Shown in pieces: positions 14,709 through 21,233 of a DNA stretch of 23,948 nucleotides (its first letter is position 1; each line of letters opens with the position of its first letter). The translations under genes and the position numbers were made by a program. The DNA comes from CAYSYH01 sp964435455. Lineage in GTDB: Bacteria > Patescibacteriota > WWE3 > 2-01-FULL-39-13 > JAACPI01. The DNA lies in assembly GCA_964435455.1 (NCBI GenBank), contig CAYSYH010000007.1, forward strand, positions 1-23,948, read 5' to 3'. The notes beneath the pieces were generated by a model. That model was not told the DNA's origin and did no database searches. It saw only the letters and a program-made list of their open reading frames with translations.

Positions 14709-14782
14709 CGCGGGTTAGTGGAACGGTACCACGGGAGGCTCATAATCTCCAAAACCCGGTTCGACTCCGGGACCCGCAACCA
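14709..14782 (+). tRNA. Initiator tRNA-fMet (anticodon CAT)
   Basis: The acceptor CGCGGGT pairs with ACCCGCA with an unpaired C1-A72, the hallmark of bacterial initiator tRNAs that allows formylation. The anticodon loop is CTCATAA with CAT at 14741-14743. CCA is encoded. The anticodon stem is GGAGG/TCTCC, so the three pairs next to the loop are A-U, G-C, G-U rather than the usual three G-C pairs. The D-stem carries T11-A24 where most bacterial initiators have a purine at position 11. It ends 2 bases from the dnaJ stop on the opposite strand. Confidence 0.9.
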
Positions 14783-14784
14783 AA

Positions 14785-15684
14785 TTAAAGCCCTTCTTTT
14801 TGTAATTCTTTAATTAAATCTTTCTGCTTTTTTGTTAATTTAGCAGGTATGTCTACTAAAATCTTTACATATAAGTCCCCTCTACCTTCACCTCTTAATT
14901 TGGGCATTCCTTTAGAAGAAACTTTAAAGTTAGTATTACTTTGAGTACCAGGGGGGATTTTTAACACTATCTTGGTAAGCCCCGTTTTTGATTTAGTATC
15001 TATTGCTGGTACCTTTATTTTACCTCCTAACAAAGAGGTGGTTAAGGGTATATGCTCAACAATATAAATATCGTACCCCTCTCTATAAATATTGGGGAGA
15101 TCCTCCACCTGGATAGAAATATATAAATCTCCTCTGGGGTAACCGGGCTTTAGAGGTTCTCCACCCTTTCCGGGAATTTTTAATTCTGTTCCCGTAGAAA
15201 CACCTGGTGGTATGTTTACATCAAATTCCTCTTTACCTACTCTAATGCTTTTTTTTGTACCCAAAACAGATTCTGAAAAACTTATTTGCAAAGTATAGTA
15301 TAAGTTTTTTCCTTTAGGAGTTTGATTTCTTTTAAAACCAAATACACTTTCAAATATTTCAAAAGGGTCAAAATTGCTAAAATCTTCTACATTAAAACCA
15401 TAAAAACCACCAGCACCCGAAAAGGGATTAGTGTTGCTTCCATAAGGTCCTGCAGAGCCAGAAGAAAAAGCCGAATGTCCAAATTTATCATATTGTGCTT
15501 TTTTTTCGGGATCACTAAGTACCCTATAAGCTTCGTTAATTTCTTTAAACTTCTTTTCAGCTTCTTCTTTATTTTGGGCAACATCGGGATGGTGCTCCCT
15601 AGCTACTTTACGATAAGCCTTTTTAATATCCTCTATACTTGCATCCTTAGACACACCCAATATTTCATAATAATCTTTCTTCAT
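14785..15684 (-). CDS. dnaJ: DnaJ-type co-chaperone without zinc finger (class II)
   Basis: 299 residues. J proteins stimulate DnaK ATPase and deliver substrates. The J domain is at 1-70 with the HPD motif at 32-34, followed by a Gly/Phe/Ser-rich linker (about 75-105) and two beta-barrel substrate-binding domains from about 125 on. The four CxxCxGxG zinc motifs of classical DnaJ are absent, so by domain content it is a CbpA/DnaJB-like class II protein, yet it occupies the dnaJ place of the operon. It sits 33 bases behind dnaK and has no obvious Shine-Dalgarno. Confidence 0.9.
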   Translation of the reverse strand: MKKDYYEILGVSKDASIEDIKKAYRKVAREHHPDVAQNKEEAEKKFKEINEAYRVLSDPEKKAQYDKFGHSAFSSGSAGPYGSNTNPFSGAGGFYGFNVEDFSNFDPFEIFESVFGFKRNQTPKGKNLYYTLQISFSESVLGTKKSIRVGKEEFDVNIPPGVSTGTELKIPGKGGEPLKPGYPRGDLYISIQVEDLPNIYREGYDIYIVEHIPLTTSLLGGKIKVPAIDTKSKTGLTKIVLKIPPGTQSNTNFKVSSKGMPKLRGEGRGDLYVKILVDIPAKLTKKQKDLIKELQKEGL

Positions 15685-15717
15685 ATAGATAAAATAGTAT
15701 TAACAATATTATAAGTT

Positions 15718-17628
15718 TTAATCCTCCTCTACCTCTGCCTCTACTGTTGGGGCATCATCATCCTTCCCTTTAGAATCTTTTTTTTCATTAGACCCTTTAG
15801 GGGAGGATCCAGTATCTTGCTTAGATGTATGATTTTGTTGCCCATAAATAAAAGACCCTACCTCTTGTAGAGCTTTAGAGAGATTCTCTGTTTTGGATTT
15901 CAACTGCCCAACATCAAGACCTTGTAAATTGTCTTTTAAATCTTTTAACTTAGATTCAATATCTTCTTTTTTATCTTGCGGTATTTTATCTTTATAATCT
16001 TTAAGAGTTTTCTCGGCTGTATAAATAGTAGAATCAGCCATATTTCTTGCATCTATTAATTCCTTTTTCTTTTTATCTTCTTCTTTATGCATTTCTGCAT
16101 CTCTTACCATTTGTTCAATCTCCTCTTCACTTAAGCCAGTTCCACTTTTAATAGTAATTTTTTGTTCTTTTCCAGTAGCTTTATCTTTAGCGCTAACACT
16201 TAAAATACCGTTAGCATCAATATCAAAAGTAACTTCTATTTGAGGCACACCCCTAGGAGCAGGAGCAATTCCCTCCAAAACAAAACGACCCAAACTTTTA
16301 TTGTCTGCTGCCATTTTTCTTTCGCCCTGTAAGATATGTATTTCCACACTAGTTTGATTATCTGCAGCGGTGCTAAAAACCTGGCTAGCTGAGGTGGGTA
16401 TTGTTGTATTCCTTTCTATTAAAGGAGTCATGACACCTCCTAAAGTTTCTAAACCTAAAGTTAGAGGAGTTACGTCTAATAATACTACATCTTTTACAGA
16501 ACCACTTAAAACTCCAGCTTGAACAGCGGCCCCAATGGCTACAACTTCATCAGGATTAACTCCTTTAAATGGTTCTTTACCAAAGAAGTCTTTGACAACT
16601 TCTTGTACCTTAGGCATTCTAGTCATACCTCCAACAAGAATAACCTCGTTTACATCTTTAGGAGTTAGTTTGGCATCAGCTAAAGCCTTTTTAACAGGCT
16701 CTAATGTTTTTTCAATTAAAGGCAAAACAAGCTGTTCTAACTTTGATCTAGAGAGTTTTGTATTAATATGCTTAGGACCACTACTGTCTGCAGTTATAAA
16801 AGGTATATTTATTTCTGTTTCGTTTGTGCTAGAAAGTTCTATCTTAGCTCTTTCTGCAGAATCCTTTAAACGTTGCATGGCTTGCTTATCCTTAGTTAAA
16901 TCTATACCATACTCTTTTTTAAAATCCTCTGCTAACCAATTTATAATAGCAGTATCAAAATCTTCACCTCCTAAATGAGTATCGCCACTAGTAGATTTTA
17001 CTTCAAAAACCCCGTCAGCAATTTCTAGTATGGATATATCAAAAGTACCTCCTCCTAAATCGTATACCGCTACTTTTTCATTTTTCTTTTTATTTAATCC
17101 ATAAGCTAAAGAAGCTGCGGTAGGTTCATTTATTATTCTCTTCACTTTTAACCCAGCTATTTGCCCCGCTTCTTTAGTAGCTTGACGTTGGCTATCATCA
17201 AAATATGCGGGCACAGTTATTACAGCTTCTTCAACAGTATCACCTAAAAAAGATTCCGCATCCGCTTTTAATTTAGCTAATATCTTTGCAGATATTTCTT
17301 GAGGAGTGTATATAGTATCTTCTACCTTTACACAAGCTAATCCGTTTTTACCCTCTACAATTTCATAAGGTACCTCTTTAATTAATTTTTGAACTTCAGG
17401 GTCAGAAAACCTCCTACCCATAAGCCTTTTTATTGAAAATATAGTTATTTTAGGGTTAACTATAGCTTGCCTTTTGGCAGGCGCACCAACAACGTTATCA
17501 ACTACATTGACATAGGAAGGTGTAGTATTAGCACCTTCTGAATTAGGGATAACTTTAGGTTCCCCTCCTTCCATAAAAGCCATTGCACTATTAGTTGTTC
17601 CTAAATCTATTCCGATTATTTTAGACAT
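15718..17628 (-). CDS. dnaK: Chaperone DnaK (Hsp70)
   Basis: 636 residues, full length. This ATP-driven chaperone folds and disaggregates proteins. The nucleotide-binding domain begins GIDLGTTNSAMA and includes AVITVPAYFDDSQRQATKEAG, NEPTAASLAYG, YDLGGGTFDISIL and LVGGMTRMPKVQ. The interdomain linker DVVLLDVTPLTLG is followed by the substrate-binding beta-domain and helical lid, and the C-terminus ends acidic (VEAEVEED), like the family EEVD-type tails. A strong ribosome site GGAGG lies 7 bases before the ATG. It lies 24 bases behind grpE. Confidence 0.98.
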   Translation of the reverse strand: MSKIIGIDLGTTNSAMAFMEGGEPKVIPNSEGANTTPSYVNVVDNVVGAPAKRQAIVNPKITIFSIKRLMGRRFSDPEVQKLIKEVPYEIVEGKNGLACVKVEDTIYTPQEISAKILAKLKADAESFLGDTVEEAVITVPAYFDDSQRQATKEAGQIAGLKVKRIINEPTAASLAYGLNKKKNEKVAVYDLGGGTFDISILEIADGVFEVKSTSGDTHLGGEDFDTAIINWLAEDFKKEYGIDLTKDKQAMQRLKDSAERAKIELSSTNETEINIPFITADSSGPKHINTKLSRSKLEQLVLPLIEKTLEPVKKALADAKLTPKDVNEVILVGGMTRMPKVQEVVKDFFGKEPFKGVNPDEVVAIGAAVQAGVLSGSVKDVVLLDVTPLTLGLETLGGVMTPLIERNTTIPTSASQVFSTAADNQTSVEIHILQGERKMAADNKSLGRFVLEGIAPAPRGVPQIEVTFDIDANGILSVSAKDKATGKEQKITIKSGTGLSEEEIEQMVRDAEMHKEEDKKKKELIDARNMADSTIYTAEKTLKDYKDKIPQDKKEDIESKLKDLKDNLQGLDVGQLKSKTENLSKALQEVGSFIYGQQNHTSKQDTGSSPKGSNEKKDSKGKDDDAPTVEAEVEED

Positions 17629-17652
17629 AATAATACCTCCTATAGTAAATTT

Positions 17653-18114
17653 TTACTTTTTTGATTTTCCTACTATTACTCTAGCTGGTAATAATACTCT
17701 ACCACGGTAATAATAACCCTTTCTAACGACCTTTAAAACCTTATTGTCTTCACCATCTTTAACCTCCACAGCTTCTGCTAGATTTGGGTTAAATTCTTTT
17801 CCTTCTATATCTATTTCTTTTAACCCTAACTTTAAAAGAACATCCGAAAAATGTTTTAAAGTTATCTCTAATCCTCTATCTTGTACATGAGTCGTAACCA
17901 TTTGTAAATTATTAAAAACTTCTAATATTTCTATAAAAACATTCTTATTAGCTAAGTAAGCTATTTCCTCTCTTTCTTTATCCAATCTATTTTTTAAATT
18001 CTGATAATCTGCTAAAGCTCTTTTCCAAGAATTCTCTAAATCAGCAATACGTGATTGCAACTTTTTTATTTCAGCCTTTAAATCTTTTTTAGCAGAGGAT
18101 TTTTTTACACCCAT
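17653..18114 (-). CDS. grpE: Nucleotide exchange factor GrpE
   Basis: 153 residues. GrpE opens the DnaK nucleotide site to release ADP. There is a Lys/Glu-rich N-terminal coiled coil (about 10-60) with ADYQNLKNRLDKEREE, then the family beta-wing motif GYYYRGRVLLPARVIVGK at the C-terminus. The long disordered N-terminal tail of many GrpE proteins is short here. ATG 18114, two bases after the hrcA stop, is preferred over TTG 18123, which overlaps hrcA; either way translation is probably coupled. Confidence 0.93.
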   Translation of the reverse strand: MGVKKSSAKKDLKAEIKKLQSRIADLENSWKRALADYQNLKNRLDKEREEIAYLANKNVFIEILEVFNNLQMVTTHVQDRGLEITLKHFSDVLLKLGLKEIDIEGKEFNPNLAEAVEVKDGEDNKVLKVVRKGYYYRGRVLLPARVIVGKSKK

Positions 18115-18116
18115 AA

Positions 18117-18851
18117 TTACCAATTAACCCCTATTTCATCCAAGATTCGTGCCATATAATCTACTGCCGGAATAACTTCATAATACTTCATCCTAGAAGG
18201 GCCTATTACACACACATGCCCCTTTTTTCCTCCGGAAACAAAAGATTTAGCTACTACACTAACTGGATATAAAGAACTAATTTCGAATTCATCACCCATA
18301 ATCACACAAGTATCAGAAGTATTTCTTTTTACCAAAAAAGAATGCAAACTAGTGTCAAAGCTATCTAACATATTAAGTACAGCTCTAGATACCTCTATAT
18401 CAAAAAATTCTATATAATCTAATATATTAACTACCCCACTATAATAAACCTCTTCGTTATCTACAGATACTAAAGACAACAAATTAGTAACACTAGCAAG
18501 TGCAGAAGAGGCACTTCGTAATAATTTAGAGTGATCATATCTATTGCTCCAAATATTCTGTTTCATAGCTACTTCTTTTAATACTGGCAAAGAGGTATTA
18601 TCCATTAATTCCCTAATATATAACCTATACCCAGCAGGAGTAGGTACCCGCCCAGCACTAGTATGAGGCTGGTCTAAAAAACCTCGTCTTATTAGTACAG
18701 CCATTTCGTTTCTAATTGTTGCCGCAGAAACATTTAATTTGTATTTTTTTGTCAATTGATTAGAACTTACAGGTTCAGCAGTATCAATATACTCATCTAT
18801 CACCATTTTTAGAACAGCTTTTTGCCTATCAGTAAGTGCTAATTCAGACAT
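18117..18851 (-). CDS. hrcA: Heat-inducible transcription repressor HrcA (short form)
   Basis: 244 residues; most HrcA proteins have about 340. HrcA represses chaperone operons by binding CIRCE operators. The N-terminal winged helix is well conserved: LTDRQKAVLKMVIDEYIDTAEPVSSNQL, SAATIRNEMAVLIRRGFLDQPHTSAGRVPT and GYRLYIRELM. The following GAF-like domain is reduced and the family insert appears lost, but the end segment CVIGPSRMKYYEVIPAVDYMA is retained. As first gene of hrcA-grpE-dnaK-dnaJ it most likely regulates its own operon through the CIRCE-like site in its promoter. Confidence 0.92.
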   Translation of the reverse strand: MSELALTDRQKAVLKMVIDEYIDTAEPVSSNQLTKKYKLNVSAATIRNEMAVLIRRGFLDQPHTSAGRVPTPAGYRLYIRELMDNTSLPVLKEVAMKQNIWSNRYDHSKLLRSASSALASVTNLLSLVSVDNEEVYYSGVVNILDYIEFFDIEVSRAVLNMLDSFDTSLHSFLVKRNTSDTCVIMGDEFEISSLYPVSVVAKSFVSGGKKGHVCVIGPSRMKYYEVIPAVDYMARILDEIGVNW

Positions 18852-18872
18852 AAATATTGTTACAAATTCTCA

Positions 18873-18899
18873 CTAGCAATATGATATAATGAGTGATAG
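18873..18899. promoter_or_regulatory. CIRCE-like HrcA operator (degenerate)
   Basis: CTAGCAATA, nine bases, GAGTGATAG. Against the CIRCE consensus TTAGCACTC-N9-GAGTGCTAA the left arm matches at 6 of 9 positions and the right arm at 7 of 9, with exact N9 spacing. It covers the -10 boxes of both hrcA (minus) and rsmA (plus). Confidence 0.5.
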
Positions 18900-18909
18900 T
18901 TACAGTCAA
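18881..18909 (-). promoter_or_regulatory. Promoter of hrcA-grpE-dnaK-dnaJ
   Basis: Minus strand: -35 TTGACT (plus 18904-18909), exactly 17 bases, -10 TATCAT (plus 18881-18886). The predicted start is about 23 bases before the hrcA ATG. It resembles a vegetative-sigma promoter, consistent with control by a repressor rather than a heat-shock sigma factor. Confidence 0.7.
18882..18890 (+). promoter_or_regulatory. Extended -10 promoter of rsmA
   Basis: TGATATAAT, an extended -10 (TGN-TATAAT) with no recognisable -35. It overlaps the hrcA -10 by two bases. The predicted start lies about 19 bases before ATG 18916. Confidence 0.55.
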
Positions 18910-18915
18910 GCATTT

Positions 18916-19677
18916 ATGAAAAATAAAAAAGCATCTTTAGGGCAAAACTTTTTAAGAGATAAACAAACAATAAATAAATTTATAGAATTTTGCCAAATTG
19001 ACTCAAAAGATATAATACTAGAAATTGGCCCTGGAAAAGGAGCATTAACCAAATTAATTACTAATAAAGCTAAAAGAGTTATTTGCATAGAATTAGATAC
19101 AAAGCTAGCAAACTATATAAAACTTAGAGGATGGAGAAATATAAAAGTAATTAACAACGATTTTTTAAAGCTCGATTTAAAAGATACTATTCAAAAAAAA
19201 TCTGTAACCAAAATAATTGGGGCTATTCCTTATTATATTAGCAGCCCTATAATACATAAAATATTACAAGAAGCTGTACCCCCTTTAAGAGAAGTATGTT
19301 TAATAACACAAAAAGAGTTTGCTGAAAAAGTAATTCCTTTAAAAGGAAATAAAAAAAGAAGCTATTTCACAAATTTAATAGAACTGTATGCTAATCTAAC
19401 AACCGGAGGAACAATTAATAAAAAAGCTTTTTACCCTATACCCAAAGTAGATTCATTTTATTTTAAGTTTAAATTTAAAAAATATCCAAAAAATGAGATG
19501 GAAGTTAAAAAATGGTCTGTATTTTTGCACCACATATTTAAAAACCCAAGAAAGAAGATAAATAAAAAATTCAAAAAAGAAGTGTTAGAAACCCTTGGTA
19601 TTAGCGAAAATTTAAGACCTCAAAACCTTAGCATTGAGGAAATAAAAAAATTAAAGTATAATCTATATCATGATTGA
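18916..19677 (+). CDS. rsmA: 16S rRNA dimethyladenosine transferase-like RsmA/KsgA
   Basis: 253 residues. RsmA dimethylates two adjacent adenosines in the 3' terminal helix 45 of 16S rRNA, a late step of 30S assembly. Seen are SLGQNFLRDKQTINKF, the SAM-binding motif I LEIGPGKGALT, VICIELD, NDFLKLDL, and the C-terminal family helices. Motif IV, normally NLPYYISSP, reads AIPYYISSP (Ala103), so the asparagine that contacts the target base is missing. ATG 18916 is chosen because the ATG at 18889 lies in the -10 box and the conserved SLGQNFL would otherwise be too far in. It overlaps femX by 8 bases. Confidence 0.9.
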   Translation: MKNKKASLGQNFLRDKQTINKFIEFCQIDSKDIILEIGPGKGALTKLITNKAKRVICIELDTKLANYIKLRGWRNIKVINNDFLKLDLKDTIQKKSVTKIIGAIPYYISSPIIHKILQEAVPPLREVCLITQKEFAEKVIPLKGNKKRSYFTNLIELYANLTTGGTINKKAFYPIPKVDSFYFKFKFKKYPKNEMEVKKWSVFLHHIFKNPRKKINKKFKKEVLETLGISENLRPQNLSIEEIKKLKYNLYHD

Positions 19678-20629
19678 TATAAGAAACCAGAAACATTTAG
19701 TACAAACTAAAAAGTGGAATTCATTTAAAAAAGAGTATGGTAGGGCAAAAGTAGACAAAGTAGGTGGAGTTTATATGCTAATAAAAAAAATACCATTTAC
19801 TAATTTTTATTTGGGTTTCTCCCCCAAGGTAAATTTTTTAGAGCAGTCTGTAGATTTTATAAAAATTGAGAAATATTGTAAGAAAAATAATATATCGTTT
19901 ATACGATTTGATGTGCCAAATATATTGAAAAATACAGCTGAGGGAAATTTATGGGAGAAAAAATTAAAAGATAAAGGTAAAAAATCCCCAAGAAACACAT
20001 TTACTGTAGAAAATATTTATTTAGATTTAACAAAAGATATAGATTCCATTTTAAAAGAAATGCATCCAAAAAAAAGATACAATATAAGGTACGCTATAAG
20101 AAAAGGTGTGGAAATAAAAATTAGCCAAAAAGACAGGGATTTAGAAGATTTTTGGAAATTACATTATAAAACGTCTAAAAGGCAAATGTTTCTAACCTAC
20201 CCCAAAAAATATTTTGAAAAAATGCACCAGATTTTAGGAAAAGATGTATACTATATAAAAGCTTTTGTTAACAAAAATCTTGCTACGGTTTGGATGATAA
20301 TAACAACAAAAGATACTATATATTACACTTTTGGAGGATCAGATTCAAAATGGAATAAATATTATCCAAATGATTTAGTCGGTTTTGAAGCTATAAAATT
20401 AGGAAAGAGATTAAACAAAAAATATTTTGACATGTGGGGAGCCGAAAAAGGAAAGGGGTTTACTGAATTTAAGCTAAAGTATGGAGCAGAAAAATTAAGG
20501 TTTTTGGATTCATATGATATTGTTTATAAAAAAATACCCTACTATTTATTTAATACAACATATGGGCTATTTTGGAAAGCACAATACATCAAAAGAAAGA
20601 TTAAAAAAATAGGAGGGTTAATAAGATAA
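19670..20629 (+). CDS. FemAB/FemX-like peptidyltransferase
   Basis: 319 residues. Fem-type enzymes use aminoacyl-tRNA to add amino acids to the stem peptide of peptidoglycan precursors; they consist of two GNAT-like domains. Supporting blocks are LDLTKDIDSILKEMHPKKRYNIRYAIRKGVEIK (the family KTRYNIRxAxKKGV motif), FWKLHYKTSKRQMF, YYTFGGSDSKWNKYYPNDLVGFEAIK and FDMWGAEKGKGFTEFKLKYG. It may build interpeptide bridges, implying a cross-linked wall. It overlaps rsmA (ATGATTGA) and its stop abuts the opposing tRNA-Met with no spacer. Confidence 0.88.
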   Translation: MIDIRNQKHLVQTKKWNSFKKEYGRAKVDKVGGVYMLIKKIPFTNFYLGFSPKVNFLEQSVDFIKIEKYCKKNNISFIRFDVPNILKNTAEGNLWEKKLKDKGKKSPRNTFTVENIYLDLTKDIDSILKEMHPKKRYNIRYAIRKGVEIKISQKDRDLEDFWKLHYKTSKRQMFLTYPKKYFEKMHQILGKDVYYIKAFVNKNLATVWMIITTKDTIYYTFGGSDSKWNKYYPNDLVGFEAIKLGKRLNKKYFDMWGAEKGKGFTEFKLKYGAEKLRFLDSYDIVYKKIPYYLFNTTYGLFWKAQYIKRKIKKIGGLIR

Positions 20630-20706
20630 TGGTGCCAGGGGGGGGAATTGAACCCCCGACCTTGGGTTTATGAGTCCCACGCTCTAACCAACTGAGCTAC
20701 CCTGGC
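20630..20706 (-). tRNA. tRNA-Met, elongator type (anticodon CAT)
   Basis: Acceptor GCCAGGG/CCCTGGC, discriminator A, and encoded CCA (plus-strand TGG at 20630). D-arm GCTC/GAGC, T-arm GGGGG-TTCAATT-CCCCC. The anticodon loop CTCATAA gives CAT. The paired G1-C72 excludes an initiator. The overall sequence resembles elongator methionine tRNAs, but a lysidine-modified isoleucine tRNA with the same anticodon cannot be fully excluded. Pair 31-39 is A-A, a mismatch at the top of the anticodon stem. It lies 24 bases behind the ftsB-like gene on the same strand and is perhaps processed from that transcript. Confidence 0.85.
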
Positions 20707-20730
20707 CACAATAATATTTTAAGGTAATTT

Positions 20731-21132
20731 TTAATAAAAAAAAGCCCTAAACCACAGAATGTAATTAGGTACATTATCATTACCAAAAAAATAGGAAGTA
20801 GATGTATCTTTATTTTTTGGCAGCTCTTTTTTATCACTTTTCTTATATTCGTAACTGGCATTAATAAAATCTTCATTAGGGAATACTATTATCTTTTCAT
20901 TCTCAAAACTATAATTTAATTTTTCTCTGGCCTCTTTAATTACAAATGTATCACTTTTTTTATATTCTAATTCTTTTTTTAATAATTTATTTTGGTTAAT
21001 TAATTGATTCAATCTTTTTTGTGCATCATCCAGACGGCCTTTTTTTGATATAAGTTTTTGCGTAGACCGAATATTATAAAAAGTTACTATAAAGCTTACT
21101 ATAATAGCAACATACAAAGATAACCTAAACAT
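20731..21132 (-). CDS. FtsB/DivIC-like septum formation initiator
   Basis: 133 residues. These bitopic proteins join the divisome (FtsB-FtsL-FtsQ or DivIC equivalents) and help activate septal wall synthesis. There is an N-terminal membrane helix (about 3-20), a leucine/lysine coiled coil (about 25-58), and then the family end motif with EAREKLNYSFENEKIIVFP. An added C-terminal tail ends in NYILWFRAFFY. The start ATG 21132 follows a -10 box by 9 bases, so the transcript is probably leaderless. It is divergent from the recombinase gene. Confidence 0.82.
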   Translation of the reverse strand: MFRLSLYVAIIVSFIVTFYNIRSTQKLISKKGRLDDAQKRLNQLINQNKLLKKELEYKKSDTFVIKEAREKLNYSFENEKIIVFPNEDFINASYEYKKSDKKELPKNKDTSTSYFFGNDNVPNYILWFRAFFY

Positions 21133-21141
21133 AGTACTTAA

Positions 21142-21170
21142 ATTTTATTAAATATATTACATTGATACAA
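21142..21170 (-). promoter_or_regulatory. Promoter of the ftsB-like gene
   Basis: Minus strand: -35 TTGTAT (plus 21165-21170), 17 bases, -10 TAAAAT (plus 21142-21147). The -35 shares bases with the recombinase -35. Confidence 0.6.
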
Positions 21171-21190
21171 GATTTGTTAAATGGTATAAT
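21162..21190 (+). promoter_or_regulatory. Promoter of the recombinase gene
   Basis: TTGATA (21162-21167), 17 bases, TATAAT (21185-21190) preceded by TGG, an extended -10. The predicted start near 21197 lies inside the inverted repeat. Confidence 0.75.
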
Positions 21191-21193
21191 TTA

Positions 21194-21221
21194 CTATAGG
21201 TAAATTAGGAACTACCTATAG
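21194..21221. repeat. Inverted repeat at the recombinase transcription start
   Basis: CTATAGGTA (21194-21202) and TACCTATAG (21213-21221) are perfect 9-bp arms around a 10-base spacer. An alternative overlapping repeat is TTTAC-TATAG-GTAAA (21190-21204). It covers the predicted start site and most of the leader, so it could be an operator, a leader hairpin or a recombinase-binding site. Confidence 0.65.
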
Positions 21222-21233
21222 AAACTTTGTTAT

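Noticed and set aside
19675..19677. Possible UGA recoding as in some Patescibacteria
   Set aside because: rsmA ends at TGA at the usual protein length, with femX starting across it. No in-frame TGA was needed to complete any protein in the window.
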